NCBI GenBank assembly: GCA_028876525.1
Contig: JAGWRI010000042.1
Span: forward strand, 1 to 37,570
DNA length: 37,570 bases
Reading direction: 5' to 3'
Source: Gemmatimonadota bacterium
GTDB lineage: Bacteria; Gemmatimonadota; Gemmatimonadetes; Gemmatimonadales; Gemmatimonadaceae
Below, in pieces: positions 1 through 7,063 of this stretch (the stretch's first letter is position 1; every line of letters starts with the position of its first letter). The notes beneath the pieces are model-generated. The model was not told the origin of the DNA. It saw nothing but the letters and a program-made list of their open reading frames with translations, and ran no database searches. Made by a program: the position numbers and the translations under genes.

Positions 1-436
1 CCGCGAGCACGCGGCGCACGAGGCGTTCCTGCAGCCGCCACATCGGCGAGCGCGTGCGCGCCTCGCCTTCGGGATGGTCGAACCCGAGGACGTGCAGGGT
101 GCCGTGCACGACCAGCCGCACCAGCTCCTCGCGCACCGGGAGTCCGCGTTCGCGGGCCGACCGCCGGGCCACGGCCGGCGCGATGTAGACGTCGCCCACG
201 CGCGGCCGGCCGCGCGCGACGGGGGCGAAGCCGAATGAGATGACGTCCGTGGGGCCGCGGTGCCCGAGATGGCGGGCGTTGAGGCGGGCAATCGTGCGGT
301 CGCTGACGAACGCGATGGAGAGCTCGGCGTGCCGCACCCGCCGCGCCCGCAGCACGGCGCGGGCCGCCTCGGCGGCGAGGGCACGCGGAATCGCCAAGCG
401 TCCCGCCTCGACGGCGACGTCCACCCGGAGGCTCAT
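1..436 (-). CDS. ybeY: Endoribonuclease YbeY (partial, C-terminus beyond window)
   Basis: Metal-dependent endoribonuclease that acts in 16S rRNA 3'-end maturation and ribosome quality control. I translated it directly from the minus strand. It starts MSLRVDVAVEAG at the ATG at 436 and runs off the left edge after about 145 codons. The family signature is clear: the segment HGTLHVLGFDH (about residues 113-123) carries the zinc-binding histidines of the H-G-x3-H-x5-H motif, with Phe in place of the usual Tyr before the Asp. The upstream GPTDVISFGF stretch is also typical. The ATG lies 7 bases after the phoH stop, so the gene is the third member of aspS-phoH-ybeY. The phoH-ybeY pairing is widely conserved. 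The natural C-terminus cannot be judged. Confidence 0.93.
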   Translation of the reverse strand, partial: MSLRVDVAVEAGRLAIPRALAAEAARAVLRARRVRHAELSIAFVSDRTIARLNARHLGHRGPTDVISFGFAPVARGRPRVGDVYIAPAVARRSARERGLPVREELVRLVVHGTLHVLGFDHPEGEARTRSPMWRLQERLVRRVLA

Positions 437-443
437 CGGCGCC

Positions 444-1433
444 TCAGTCCGGGGTGTCCGACGCGTAGGCTCTGATGATCTGCCGCACCAGCCGGTGCCG
501 GACCACGTCGGCCTCGGTGAAGTAGTGGAACGCGATGCCCTCGATTCCGGTGAGGATCCGTTCCACCTGGAGCAGGCCCGATTCCTCGCGCTTGGGCAGG
601 TCCACCTGCGTCTTGTCGCCGGTGACCACCACCTTGGAATTCACGCCCAGCCGGGTGAGGAACATCTTCATCTGCATGGAGGTCGCGTTCTGCGCCTCGT
701 CGAGGATCACGAACGCGTCGGCCAGCGTGCGCCCGCGCATGAACGCCAGCGGCGCGATCTCGATGACGCGCGTCTCGAGCGCCTTCTGCACCCGCTCGAA
801 CGGCATCATCTCGTCCAGCGCGTCGTACAACGGGCGAAGATACGGGTCCACCTTGGCCTGCATGTCACCGGGGAGAAACCCCAGCGACTCCCCGGCCTCG
901 ACCGCCGGTCGCGCCAGCACGATGCGCCGCACCCGCTTCCGCGTGAGGGCGTCCACGGCGGCGGCAACGGCGAGATACGTCTTGCCGGTGCCCGCCGGTC
1001 CGATGCCGATGACGATGTCCTGCTCGGCGATCTTGGCGAGGTACTCGGCCTGGCCCGGGGTCTTGGCCTGCACGATGCGGCGCACGCCGGGCAGCGCGAT
1101 CCGCGCCGTGGCCGGCACGCCGGGCGCCCCGCCCGCGTCCGGCGCCTCGGCGGCGCCGGTGTCCTCGATTTCCAGCTCCGACAGCCGCAGGACGTCGTCG
1201 GCCGAGAGCGTGAGGCGCTGCCGCGCGACGTCCACCATGCGCTGCCCCACCGGCGCGGCGCGTTCCACCAGCTCCTCGGGGCCGGAGATGGCCAGCGCCT
1301 CGCCGCGCAGGGCCACGCGCACGCCGAACAGCCGCGACAGCTCCACGAGATTCACGTCGTTGACGCCGGCCAGCGTGAGCAGGTCGGCGCCTTCGGTGGA
1401 GATGCGGCGCGTGGTGACGCCGGGGTCGGTCAC
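444..1433 (-). CDS. phoH: PhoH-like ATPase
   Basis: Cytoplasmic P-loop ATPase of the PhoH/YbeZ family, related to RNA helicases and usually linked to YbeY in rRNA processing. The 329-residue product has the family's usual length. An N-terminal KH-like region (about 1-90) is followed by a short Gly/Pro/Ala linker (about 92-110) and the ATPase core. The Walker A motif GPAGTGKT is at 145-152 and Walker B FVILDEAQN at 241-249. The start is a GTG whose last two bases lie in the aspS TGA (GTGA overlap, 1430-1433), so translation is probably coupled to aspS. ybeY follows immediately. The family is certain; the exact biochemical role of PhoH-like proteins remains poorly defined. Confidence 0.94.
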   Translation of the reverse strand: MTDPGVTTRRISTEGADLLTLAGVNDVNLVELSRLFGVRVALRGEALAISGPEELVERAAPVGQRMVDVARQRLTLSADDVLRLSELEIEDTGAAEAPDAGGAPGVPATARIALPGVRRIVQAKTPGQAEYLAKIAEQDIVIGIGPAGTGKTYLAVAAAVDALTRKRVRRIVLARPAVEAGESLGFLPGDMQAKVDPYLRPLYDALDEMMPFERVQKALETRVIEIAPLAFMRGRTLADAFVILDEAQNATSMQMKMFLTRLGVNSKVVVTGDKTQVDLPKREESGLLQVERILTGIEGIAFHYFTEADVVRHRLVRQIIRAYASDTPD

Positions 1434-3214
1434 GTCGCCTGCCCCCGGACCGCGATGTGCAGGTCGCGCAGCTCGTCGGCGGGCACCGGCGCCGGCGCGC
1501 CCTCGAACAGCGCGCGCGCCGCCGTGGTCTTCGGAAAGGCGATCACGTCGCGAAGCGACCCGGCGCCGGCCAGCATCATCGCGATGCGATCCATGCCGAA
1601 CGCGATGCCGCCGTGCGGCGGCGCGCCCGCGCGCAGCCCTTCGAGCAGGAATCCGAACCGCGCCTGGGCGGTGGCCTCGTCGATCCCGAGCAGGGAGAAC
1701 ATGCGGGCCTGCAGCGCCGGATCGGCGATGCGGATGCTGCCGCCGCCCAGCTCAGTCCCGTTGAATACCACGTCGTACGCGTTGGCGCGCACGCGCTCCG
1801 GCGCGCTATCCAGCAGTGCGACGTCGTCGGCATTGGGCGACGTGAACGGGTGGTGCACCGACGTCAGATCGCCGGTGCCGGCGTCGCGCAGGAACAGCGG
1901 AAAGTCGGTCACCCAGAGGAAGGCCCGCGCGCCGTCGGGCACGAGGTGCATCCGGCGCGCCACGTCCTGCCGGACGCGGTCGAGCGCCGGGCTGGCCGAC
2001 GCGTCCGGGCCCGCGACGTAGAGGCCGAGCCCGCCCTCGGGAATGCCCAGGCGCGCCGCTGCGCCGTCGCCCAGGAACCGGGCCGCCGGCCCCTCGAGCA
2101 CGCCGTTCACGAGCTTGAGGCGGATCAGCCCCGCCGCGCCGGCGGATTTCGCCTCGGCCTCGATCTCGTCGACCTGCTTGCGCGACAGCGTGGCGCCGCC
2201 GGGAATCACGATGCCGCGGATGCGCCCGCCCTGGGCGAGCACGGTGCGCGCGATGCCGAACTCGGTGTCCCGGAACGCGTCGCTCGCGTCGCCGATCTCG
2301 AGTCCGTAGCGCAGGTCGGGGCGGTCGCACCCGTAGCGCTCCATCGCGTCGGCGTACGTCATGCGGCGGAAGGGCGCCGGAACGGCGATCCCCGCCTCGC
2401 CCCAGAGCGCGGCGATCAGTCCCTCGGTGAGGCGGATGACGTCCTCCACGCCGATGAACGACGCCTCGATGTCGATCTGCGTGAACTCGGGCTGGCGATC
2501 GGCCCGCAGATCCTCGTCGCGAAAGCAGCGCGCGATCTGGAAGTAGCGATCGTACCCGGCGACCATCAGCAACTGCTTGTAGATCTGCGGCGACTGCGGG
2601 AGGGCGTAGAACTCGCCCTCGTGGACCCGGCTGGGCACGATGTAGTCGCGCGCCCCCTCGGGCGTGGGCTTGGTGAGAATCGGCGTCTCGATCTCGAGGA
2701 ACCCCTGGTCGCTCAGGTACCGCCGCGTGACCTGCATCAGCCGATGCCGCAGGATGAGGCTCGCCTGCAGCTCGGGCCGGCGCAGGTCGAGGTAGCGGTG
2801 GCGCAGGCGCAGCTCCTCGGCCGGCAGGTTCTCGCCCTTGGCGCGGGCCACCGGGATGGCGGGCACCGCGGCCGGCCCGACCACGGTGAGCGCGGTCGCG
2901 TGGACCTCGACGTCGCCGGTGGCGAGGTCGGCATTGCGCATGGCCTCGGGGCGCGCGACCACCTCTCCCTCGACGAGCACGACCGTCTCGTTGCCGAGCG
3001 CCGCCGCCCGATCGCACAACTCCTTGGGCGTGCGCTGGGGGTCGAAGGAAATCTGGACCAGGCCGTCGAGGTCGCGCAGGTCCACGAACACGAGGCCGCC
3101 GAGATTGCGAGCGCGGTGCACCCACCCGCCGAGCCGGACCCGCTGGCCCGCGTGCGAGGCGCGAAGGCTCCCGCACCGATGGGTCCTCAAGGAAGTCGAG
3201 AGATCGGTTGACAT
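1430..3214 (-). CDS. aspS: Aspartyl-tRNA synthetase
   Basis: Class II aminoacyl-tRNA synthetase that charges tRNA-Asp in the cytosol. The 594-residue product has the bacterial-type architecture. An OB-fold anticodon-binding domain (about 1-110, with GGWVHRARNLGG) is followed by the catalytic core, with motif 2 around FRDEDLRADRQPEFTQ and motif 3 GGIAFGMDRIAMMLAG near the C-terminus. A GAD insertion domain lies at about 290-410. The Leu in the RNLGG segment is, from memory, what discriminating enzymes carry where non-discriminating ones have His; this is a weak inference. It is the first gene of aspS-phoH-ybeY. No good Shine-Dalgarno precedes the ATG at 3214. An upstream hairpin (3285-3312) lies in its presumed leader. 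Confidence 0.97.
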   Translation of the reverse strand: MSTDLSTSLRTHRCGSLRASHAGQRVRLGGWVHRARNLGGLVFVDLRDLDGLVQISFDPQRTPKELCDRAAALGNETVVLVEGEVVARPEAMRNADLATGDVEVHATALTVVGPAAVPAIPVARAKGENLPAEELRLRHRYLDLRRPELQASLILRHRLMQVTRRYLSDQGFLEIETPILTKPTPEGARDYIVPSRVHEGEFYALPQSPQIYKQLLMVAGYDRYFQIARCFRDEDLRADRQPEFTQIDIEASFIGVEDVIRLTEGLIAALWGEAGIAVPAPFRRMTYADAMERYGCDRPDLRYGLEIGDASDAFRDTEFGIARTVLAQGGRIRGIVIPGGATLSRKQVDEIEAEAKSAGAAGLIRLKLVNGVLEGPAARFLGDGAAARLGIPEGGLGLYVAGPDASASPALDRVRQDVARRMHLVPDGARAFLWVTDFPLFLRDAGTGDLTSVHHPFTSPNADDVALLDSAPERVRANAYDVVFNGTELGGGSIRIADPALQARMFSLLGIDEATAQARFGFLLEGLRAGAPPHGGIAFGMDRIAMMLAGAGSLRDVIAFPKTTAARALFEGAPAPVPADELRDLHIAVRGQAT

Positions 3215-3284
3215 TCAGGAATTGGGAGAGGGCGCCGGCACCGCCGGACAGCGCCAGCGCGCGATCGCGGGCCGGACGCACAAA

Positions 3285-3312
3285 CCGACCCGGCGATCCT
3301 GGGCCGGGTCGG
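3285..3312. promoter_or_regulatory. Inverted repeat in the aspS upstream region
   Basis: Perfect 9-base arms CCGACCCGG (3285-3293) and CCGGGTCGG (3304-3312), extended by one more C-G pair, leave an 8-base loop. Read on the minus strand, the stem lies about 70 bases before aspS and is followed by TTTGTG. It could therefore be a weak intrinsic terminator or attenuator in the aspS leader, or a protein-binding palindrome in this divergent intergenic region (3215-3427). No T-box consensus is visible nearby. A possible minus-strand -10, TATGAT (3354-3359), lies upstream but has no convincing -35. Confidence 0.45.
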
Positions 3313-3391
3313 ATGGATGAGGCGGGTTCCGGGAATCGTTCATCGAACCTTGTATCATAATGCCGGAACTCGACTTACGGTAGTTCATCGC

Positions 3392-3421
3392 TTGACTCTC
3401 GGGACGGGTCCCGACTAGCTT
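3392..3421 (+). promoter_or_regulatory. Promoter of the 3428 gene, giving a leaderless transcript
   Basis: The -35 is TTGACT (3392-3397), the spacer 18 bases and the -10 TAGCTT (3416-3421). Only 6 bases separate the -10 from the ATG at 3428, so transcription should begin at or next to the start codon. No ribosome-binding site can fit. Near-identical elements precede truA and dusB in this window. Confidence 0.72.
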
Positions 3422-3427
3422 AAGTCC

Positions 3428-4321
3428 ATGCGCCGCTTGCTCTTTGCCGCCCTCATGTGCGGCGGCATGGCAACTCCATCGCTCGCCCAGCAGGTCCCGG
3501 CGCGCGACCTGCTCGATTTTCCGATCGGCTCCATAGCCGAGCCGGCGGCGTTGAGCGTCCTGCTCTCCAGCGGCCTCTGGAATCCGGCGGCGGTCGCGAT
3601 GCCGGCCGGCGAGCGGGTGCAGCTCGGGATCGTCGCGCTCAATTCGCCCATCGAGCAGGGCGTCTCGGCGCAGCTCGGCGCCGTCTCGATCGCCCTGCCC
3701 CGCGCCTTCGTGCTCACGACGTCGCTGCTCAAGGCCACGATCACCGACCTCGTGCCGACGCAGACCGACCCGCAGAGTCTGGGCGGCGAGATTCCCTACG
3801 GCACGACGGTGTTCTCGGCCGGCCTGTCGCGCCGGTTCGGCGGGCTCGTCGCGGGCGCCGAGGCGCGCGTGCGCACGGGCACCGTGGACTACATCCAGCG
3901 ATCGGCGTTCTCGCTCGACTGGGGCGTGGTGGCCGACAGCCTGTTCCGCACCCCGGTGCGCCTGGCGGCGTCCACGTTCCTGCTCAGTCCCACGCCGTCG
4001 CGCGAGCGGGCCACGATCCTCGGGGCGGCCGACGTCCCGGTCGCCCGCCGCGGCTCGCTGTTCGAGGTGCGCGCCGGCGTCGCCGCGTCGGCAAGCGACG
4101 GGCGCGGGCACGAGGACTATTTTTACGGCACGGTCCGTTACGCGGCCCTGGAAGCGCGTGGGGGGCTCGCCCGCACGCACGAGTTCGGCACGACCTCGAA
4201 CCATCTGCGCCTCGGCCTCGATCTGCGCTACGGCCGGTACGCCGTGGGGATCGCCCGGGAGCAGGAGGGCGCGGGGCTTGGCGCCGTGTACCAGTTCATG
4301 CTGACGTCGGTGTTCCGATGA
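3428..4321 (+). CDS. Predicted outer-membrane beta-barrel protein (unknown function)
   Basis: The 297-residue product has a clear Sec signal peptide: MRR, a hydrophobic stretch and an Ala-x-Ala-type site near SLAQQ (about residue 22). The mature part lacks helical membrane segments. It consists of alternating polar/hydrophobic strands and contains an 'LWNPAAVAMPAGERVQLG' segment, like the NPA start of PorV/PorQ- or UPF0164-like barrels. It ends in an aromatic-rich strand closing with SVFR, a plausible beta-barrel terminal strand. The ATG at 3428 is chosen because the promoter's -10 ends 6 bases before it. Its TGA overlaps the rlmN ATG (ATGA, 4318-4321), so the two genes are co-transcribed. 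I do not recognise a specific function; transport, secretion-associated or structural roles are all possible. Confidence 0.72.
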   Translation: MRRLLFAALMCGGMATPSLAQQVPARDLLDFPIGSIAEPAALSVLLSSGLWNPAAVAMPAGERVQLGIVALNSPIEQGVSAQLGAVSIALPRAFVLTTSLLKATITDLVPTQTDPQSLGGEIPYGTTVFSAGLSRRFGGLVAGAEARVRTGTVDYIQRSAFSLDWGVVADSLFRTPVRLAASTFLLSPTPSRERATILGAADVPVARRGSLFEVRAGVAASASDGRGHEDYFYGTVRYAALEARGGLARTHEFGTTSNHLRLGLDLRYGRYAVGIAREQEGAGLGAVYQFMLTSVFR

Positions 4322-5403
4322 GCGATCTCGAAAACCTCCTCGACCTCACGCCGGCCCACGCCCTGGATCGGCTCACCGCGTTCATGGCGGAGCTCGGGCT
4401 GCCGGCCTACCGGGCGCGCCAGGTGGTGCGCCATCTCTGGATGGCGCCGGCGCCCGATTTCGCGCACATGACCGACCTGCCGGCCGCGCTGCGGGAGCAG
4501 CTCGCCGCGCGGTTCGCGCTGCCGCGCCTCACGGCGATCGCCCGGCAGCGGTCGAGCGACGGGACCGAGAAGTTCCTGTTCCGGCTGGCCGACGGCGAGG
4601 CGGTGGAGACGGTGGCCATTCCCGACGGCAACCGGGTCACGCTGTGCATCTCGTCGCAGGCCGGGTGCGCCCTCCAGTGCGCCTTCTGCGCCACCGGGGC
4701 GATGGGGTTCTCGCGCAACCTCGCGGTGCACGAGATCGCCGGCCAGGTGCGCGAAATGCGCCTGCTCGAGCCCCCGATCCAGGTCACGAACGTCGTGTTC
4801 ATGGGCATGGGCGAACCGCTCATGAACTGGAAGGCGGTGGATCCGGCGCTCACCATTCTCAACGATCCGAGCGGTCTGGGCATCGGCGCGCGGCACATCA
4901 CGGTGTCCACCGTCGGCGTGCTTCCCGGGATCGTGGCGCTGGGCAAGCGCCCCGAGCAGTTCCGCCTCGCGATCTCGATTCACGCCCCCAGCGACGCCCT
5001 GCGCCGCGAGCTGATGCCGATCAACGCCAAGTACCCGCTGGCCGAGGTGATCGAGGCGGCGCGGGTGTTCGACCGGCGGGTGACCTTCGAGTACGTCATG
5101 CTGGGCGGGGTCAACGACGGCGAGGAGCACGCGCTCAACCTGGCGGCCCTGGCGCGCGAGTGTCGGGCGTTCGTGAACCTGATTCCCCTGCATCCCGGTG
5201 GCGCGCGCGGGTTCACGGCGTCCACGCGCGAGCGCGTCGGCGCATTCGCGCGCGAGCTGCGCGCCCAGGGCATCGAGGTGGCGGTGCGGCGGAGCCGCGG
5301 CGTGGACATCGCCGCGGCGTGCGGGCAGCTACGGACGGAGCGGCTCGGGCGGGGAACGCCACGTGCGCCCGAGCAGGACGGTCACGTCCACGTAGAAGGT
5401 TGA
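4318..5403 (+). CDS. rlmN: 23S rRNA/tRNA adenine-C2 methyltransferase RlmN
   Basis: Radical SAM enzyme that methylates C2 of A2503 in 23S rRNA and A37 of some tRNAs. The 361-residue product has the SAM [4Fe-4S] cysteines in CALQCAFC (C117, C121, C124). It also has the two mechanistic cysteines, C110 in VTLCISSQ (matching E. coli C118) and C335 in IAAACGQL (matching C355). The GMGEP motif at about 163-167 is present. The N-terminal helical RNA-binding accessory domain occupies about 1-95. The start is the ATG at 4318, overlapping the stop of the upstream gene by 4 bases. After the conserved AACGQL the protein has about 23 extra residues, encoded antisense to the last codons of the convergent LytR_C gene. 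Confidence 0.96.
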   Translation: MSDLENLLDLTPAHALDRLTAFMAELGLPAYRARQVVRHLWMAPAPDFAHMTDLPAALREQLAARFALPRLTAIARQRSSDGTEKFLFRLADGEAVETVAIPDGNRVTLCISSQAGCALQCAFCATGAMGFSRNLAVHEIAGQVREMRLLEPPIQVTNVVFMGMGEPLMNWKAVDPALTILNDPSGLGIGARHITVSTVGVLPGIVALGKRPEQFRLAISIHAPSDALRRELMPINAKYPLAEVIEAARVFDRRVTFEYVMLGGVNDGEEHALNLAALARECRAFVNLIPLHPGGARGFTASTRERVGAFARELRAQGIEVAVRRSRGVDIAAACGQLRTERLGRGTPRAPEQDGHVHVEG

Positions 5404-5757
5404 ATCGGGGCGCGTCTCGACGCGCGCCCCGCCCAGGGCCCTGGCCACCCGCGCCGCCCTCTCCGGGTGGCCCGACCGGTCGAGCACCACGGTGCTGTCC
5501 TGCTGCCGGCCGGCCGTGCCGATGAGCACGACGTCGAACCCGGCGCGCCGGAGCACGAACGTCGCGGCCCGGGCCAGCCCGCGGGTCGCCGTGGCGTTCA
5601 GCACCTCGACCCGGACGCGCTCGTCCGCCGGCGCGGTCACGTCGGGCGTCCGCGCGGCCGGAGGGGGGGCCTCGCGGGCGCGGTGGCGCCAGTACCAGAA
5701 CCCGCCCGCCACGACCAGCGCCGCGACCGCGATGGCGGCGATACCCCGCGCCTTCAC
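5329..5757 (-). CDS. Membrane-anchored LytR_C domain protein
   Basis: The 142-residue product has one N-terminal transmembrane helix (about residues 4-20, rich in Ala, Val and Ile, ending FWYWRHR) and a short Pro/Ala linker. A single C-terminal domain (about 48-135) matches the LytR_C fold pattern: RVEVLNATATRGLARAAT, then RRAGFDVVLIG, a DSTVVLDRSG segment and a final FYVDVTVLLG strand. The domain should face the periplasm. LytR_C domains often accompany cell-wall LCP enzymes, but no LCP domain is present here and the function is unknown. The start is a GTG at 5757 overlapping the upstream HD gene's stop (GTGA). The last 75 bases are antisense to the end of rlmN. It is the last gene of the long minus-strand run that begins at trpC. 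Confidence 0.8.
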   Translation of the reverse strand: MKARGIAAIAVAALVVAGGFWYWRHRAREAPPPAARTPDVTAPADERVRVEVLNATATRGLARAATFVLRRAGFDVVLIGTAGRQQDSTVVLDRSGHPERAARVARALGGARVETRPDSTFYVDVTVLLGRTWRSPPEPLRP

Positions 5758-6302
5758 TGCAGCGAGTTCCAGAGGGCGATGGTGGGCTCGAACACGGCGT
5801 GTCCTTCGCGCAGCGCCCACTCGATGCGGGCGCGCACGACCTGCCGGAACGCGCCCTCGAAGTCGTGCGGCACCTGCGCCGCGAGAAAGGCGCGGTCGGC
5901 CCGCGCGAACCGGCGCCCGGGCTCCAGGAAGTCGGCCATGTACAGGGCGCGGCCGGTGCGCGCCCAGTCGCGGCGCCCGATGGTGTGGTGGCGGATCGCG
6001 TCGAGGACGTCGGCGCGCGCCTCGCCGTCGTGGGCCAGGCGCACGGCGGCGGCGGGCCCGTGCAGCGTCTTCACGGGACTGGTCGCGTCGCCGGCCAGGG
6101 TGCGCAGGGCGTCGTCGGGCGCGTCGCGCAGCGCGTCGTGCCACTGGCCGGCGTCGTGCCACGCCGCGGCTTCGCGGGCGCCAACGCCGAGGGCGCCCGC
6201 CCACGTGTCGAGCAGCGCCGTCACGCGCTCGATGTGGCCGCGCCGGGCCTCGGTCACCTGCGCCCAGGCGGGAAGGACGATCGTCGGCGTCGGGTCAGCC
6301 AC
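5754..6302 (-). CDS. HD-domain hydrolase, YqeK-like
   Basis: Predicted cytosolic HD-superfamily metal-dependent phosphohydrolase resembling YqeK (symmetrical Ap4A hydrolase). The 182-residue product shows the ordered metal ligands H23 (RRGHIERV), H49-D50 (AAAWHDAG), H81 (LHGPAAA), H105/H106 (AIRHHTIGR) and D124 in YMADFLEPGR. The HHT-G and AD-x-EPxR blocks are the most YqeK-like parts. The WHDAGQWHD segment is an unusual version of the HD motif. The start is a GTG at 6302, overlapping the end of folK by 8 bases. In many bacteria yqeK sits beside nadD and rsfS, not folK, so the context here is different. The substrate is inferred from the family only. Confidence 0.8.
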   Translation of the reverse strand: MADPTPTIVLPAWAQVTEARRGHIERVTALLDTWAGALGVGAREAAAWHDAGQWHDALRDAPDDALRTLAGDATSPVKTLHGPAAAVRLAHDGEARADVLDAIRHHTIGRRDWARTGRALYMADFLEPGRRFARADRAFLAAQVPHDFEGAFRQVVRARIEWALREGHAVFEPTIALWNSLQ

Positions 6303-6711
6303 GGAGAGCGGTCTCCAGCTCGGCGGCCTCGCGCTGCCAGAAGTCGCGGTCGCGAAGTCCGGGGTGCGGCACGGTGAGCCGGTCGTCGGTCATCTGGCGA
6401 TCGCCGAACGTGACGATGTCGAGGTCGAGGGTGCGCGGGCCCCAGCGCACGTCGCGGAGGCGTCCCGCGGCGCGCTCGATGCCGTGCAGGGCGTCGAGCA
6501 GCGCATGGGGCGCGAGGGTGGTGTCGAGCGCCAGCATCTGATTGAGATAGGGCGGCTGACCGGGCGGGCCGAACGGCGCGGTCTCCTCCACCGCCGTCTC
6601 GGCGACGACGCGCGTGCCCGGCAGCGCCCCGATGGCCCGCCGTGCGTCGGCGAGCGCGCGTGCGCGGTCGCCGAGGTTGGCGCCCAGCGCGACGAACGCG
6701 ACCTCACCCAT
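6295..6711 (-). CDS. folK: 2-amino-4-hydroxy-6-hydroxymethyldihydropteridine pyrophosphokinase
   Basis: HPPK transfers pyrophosphate from ATP to 6-hydroxymethyl-dihydropterin, the step before dihydropteroate synthase in folate synthesis. The 138-residue product is slightly short but complete. It opens with VAFVALGANLGDR, has PYLNQML (about 80-86) for pterin binding, and carries the signature RWGPRTLDLDI with the paired metal-binding aspartates. PHPGLRDRDF follows near the C-terminus. The ATG at 6711 overlaps folB by 8 bases. The folB-folK pairing is common. folP and folE are not in the window. Confidence 0.95.
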   Translation of the reverse strand: MGEVAFVALGANLGDRARALADARRAIGALPGTRVVAETAVEETAPFGPPGQPPYLNQMLALDTTLAPHALLDALHGIERAAGRLRDVRWGPRTLDLDIVTFGDRQMTDDRLTVPHPGLRDRDFWQREAAELETALRG

Positions 6712-7063
6712 CGAGGGGCCGGCGGATCGCGACCTCGACCGTGTCCAGGGGCGCGCCGAGCGGCACGTGCGGCTTGCGCACCGCGACGTCCACCCGTTCC
6801 ACGCCGGCCACGGCGAGCGCGGCGGCGGCCACCCGCTCGGCGATCTCCTCGAGGTACTTGCGGGGCGAGTCGTCCACGGCGCGGCGCGCGGCGTCGTGCA
6901 GGCCGCGGTAATCCACGATGCCGGTGCGTCCGGGGGCGATCCACGCCGTGAGGTCCACCTCGAGCGGCTGCGGGTACTCGCGCTCGTGCGCCAGGATGCC
7001 GACCAGGACGTGGAAGCGCATCCCGCGCAGGGTGATGCGGTCGTGCAGCGGGGTTCCGGTCAT
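6704..7063 (-). CDS. folB: Dihydroneopterin aldolase
   Basis: Cleaves 7,8-dihydroneopterin to 6-hydroxymethyl-dihydropterin and glycolaldehyde, feeding FolK. The 119-residue product has the standard length. It shows [20 protein letters not shown] near the start, with the active-site Glu, then the VDYRGLHDA block, [12 protein letters not shown], and the [17 protein letters not shown] segment that completes the fold (K is the likely catalytic lysine). The ATG at 7063 lies within the stop of the upstream sensor gene (ATGA, 7060-7063). The 8-base overlap with folK at its other end indicates coupled expression. Confidence 0.94.
   Translation of the reverse strand: MTGTPLHDRITLRGMRFHVLVGILAHEREYPQPLEVDLTAWIAPGRTGIVDYRGLHDAARRAVDDSPRKYLEEIAERVAAAALAVAGVERVDVAVRKPHVPLGAPLDTVEVAIRRPLDG

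Noticed and set aside
240-2021. Long plus-strand open frame opposite phoH and aspS
   Set aside because: It is antisense to two clearly conserved genes; composition is low-complexity Arg/Gly/Ala, as expected for shadows in high-G+C DNA. Similar shadows across the window were left out.
3215-3427. T-box riboswitch before aspS
   Set aside because: No T-box core sequence or specifier stem could be found; only a simple hairpin is present.
3215-4204. Minus-strand open frame opposite the outer-membrane protein gene
   Set aside because: The plus-strand frame has a signal peptide, a promoter and coupling to rlmN; the antisense frame is Arg/His-rich with no motif.
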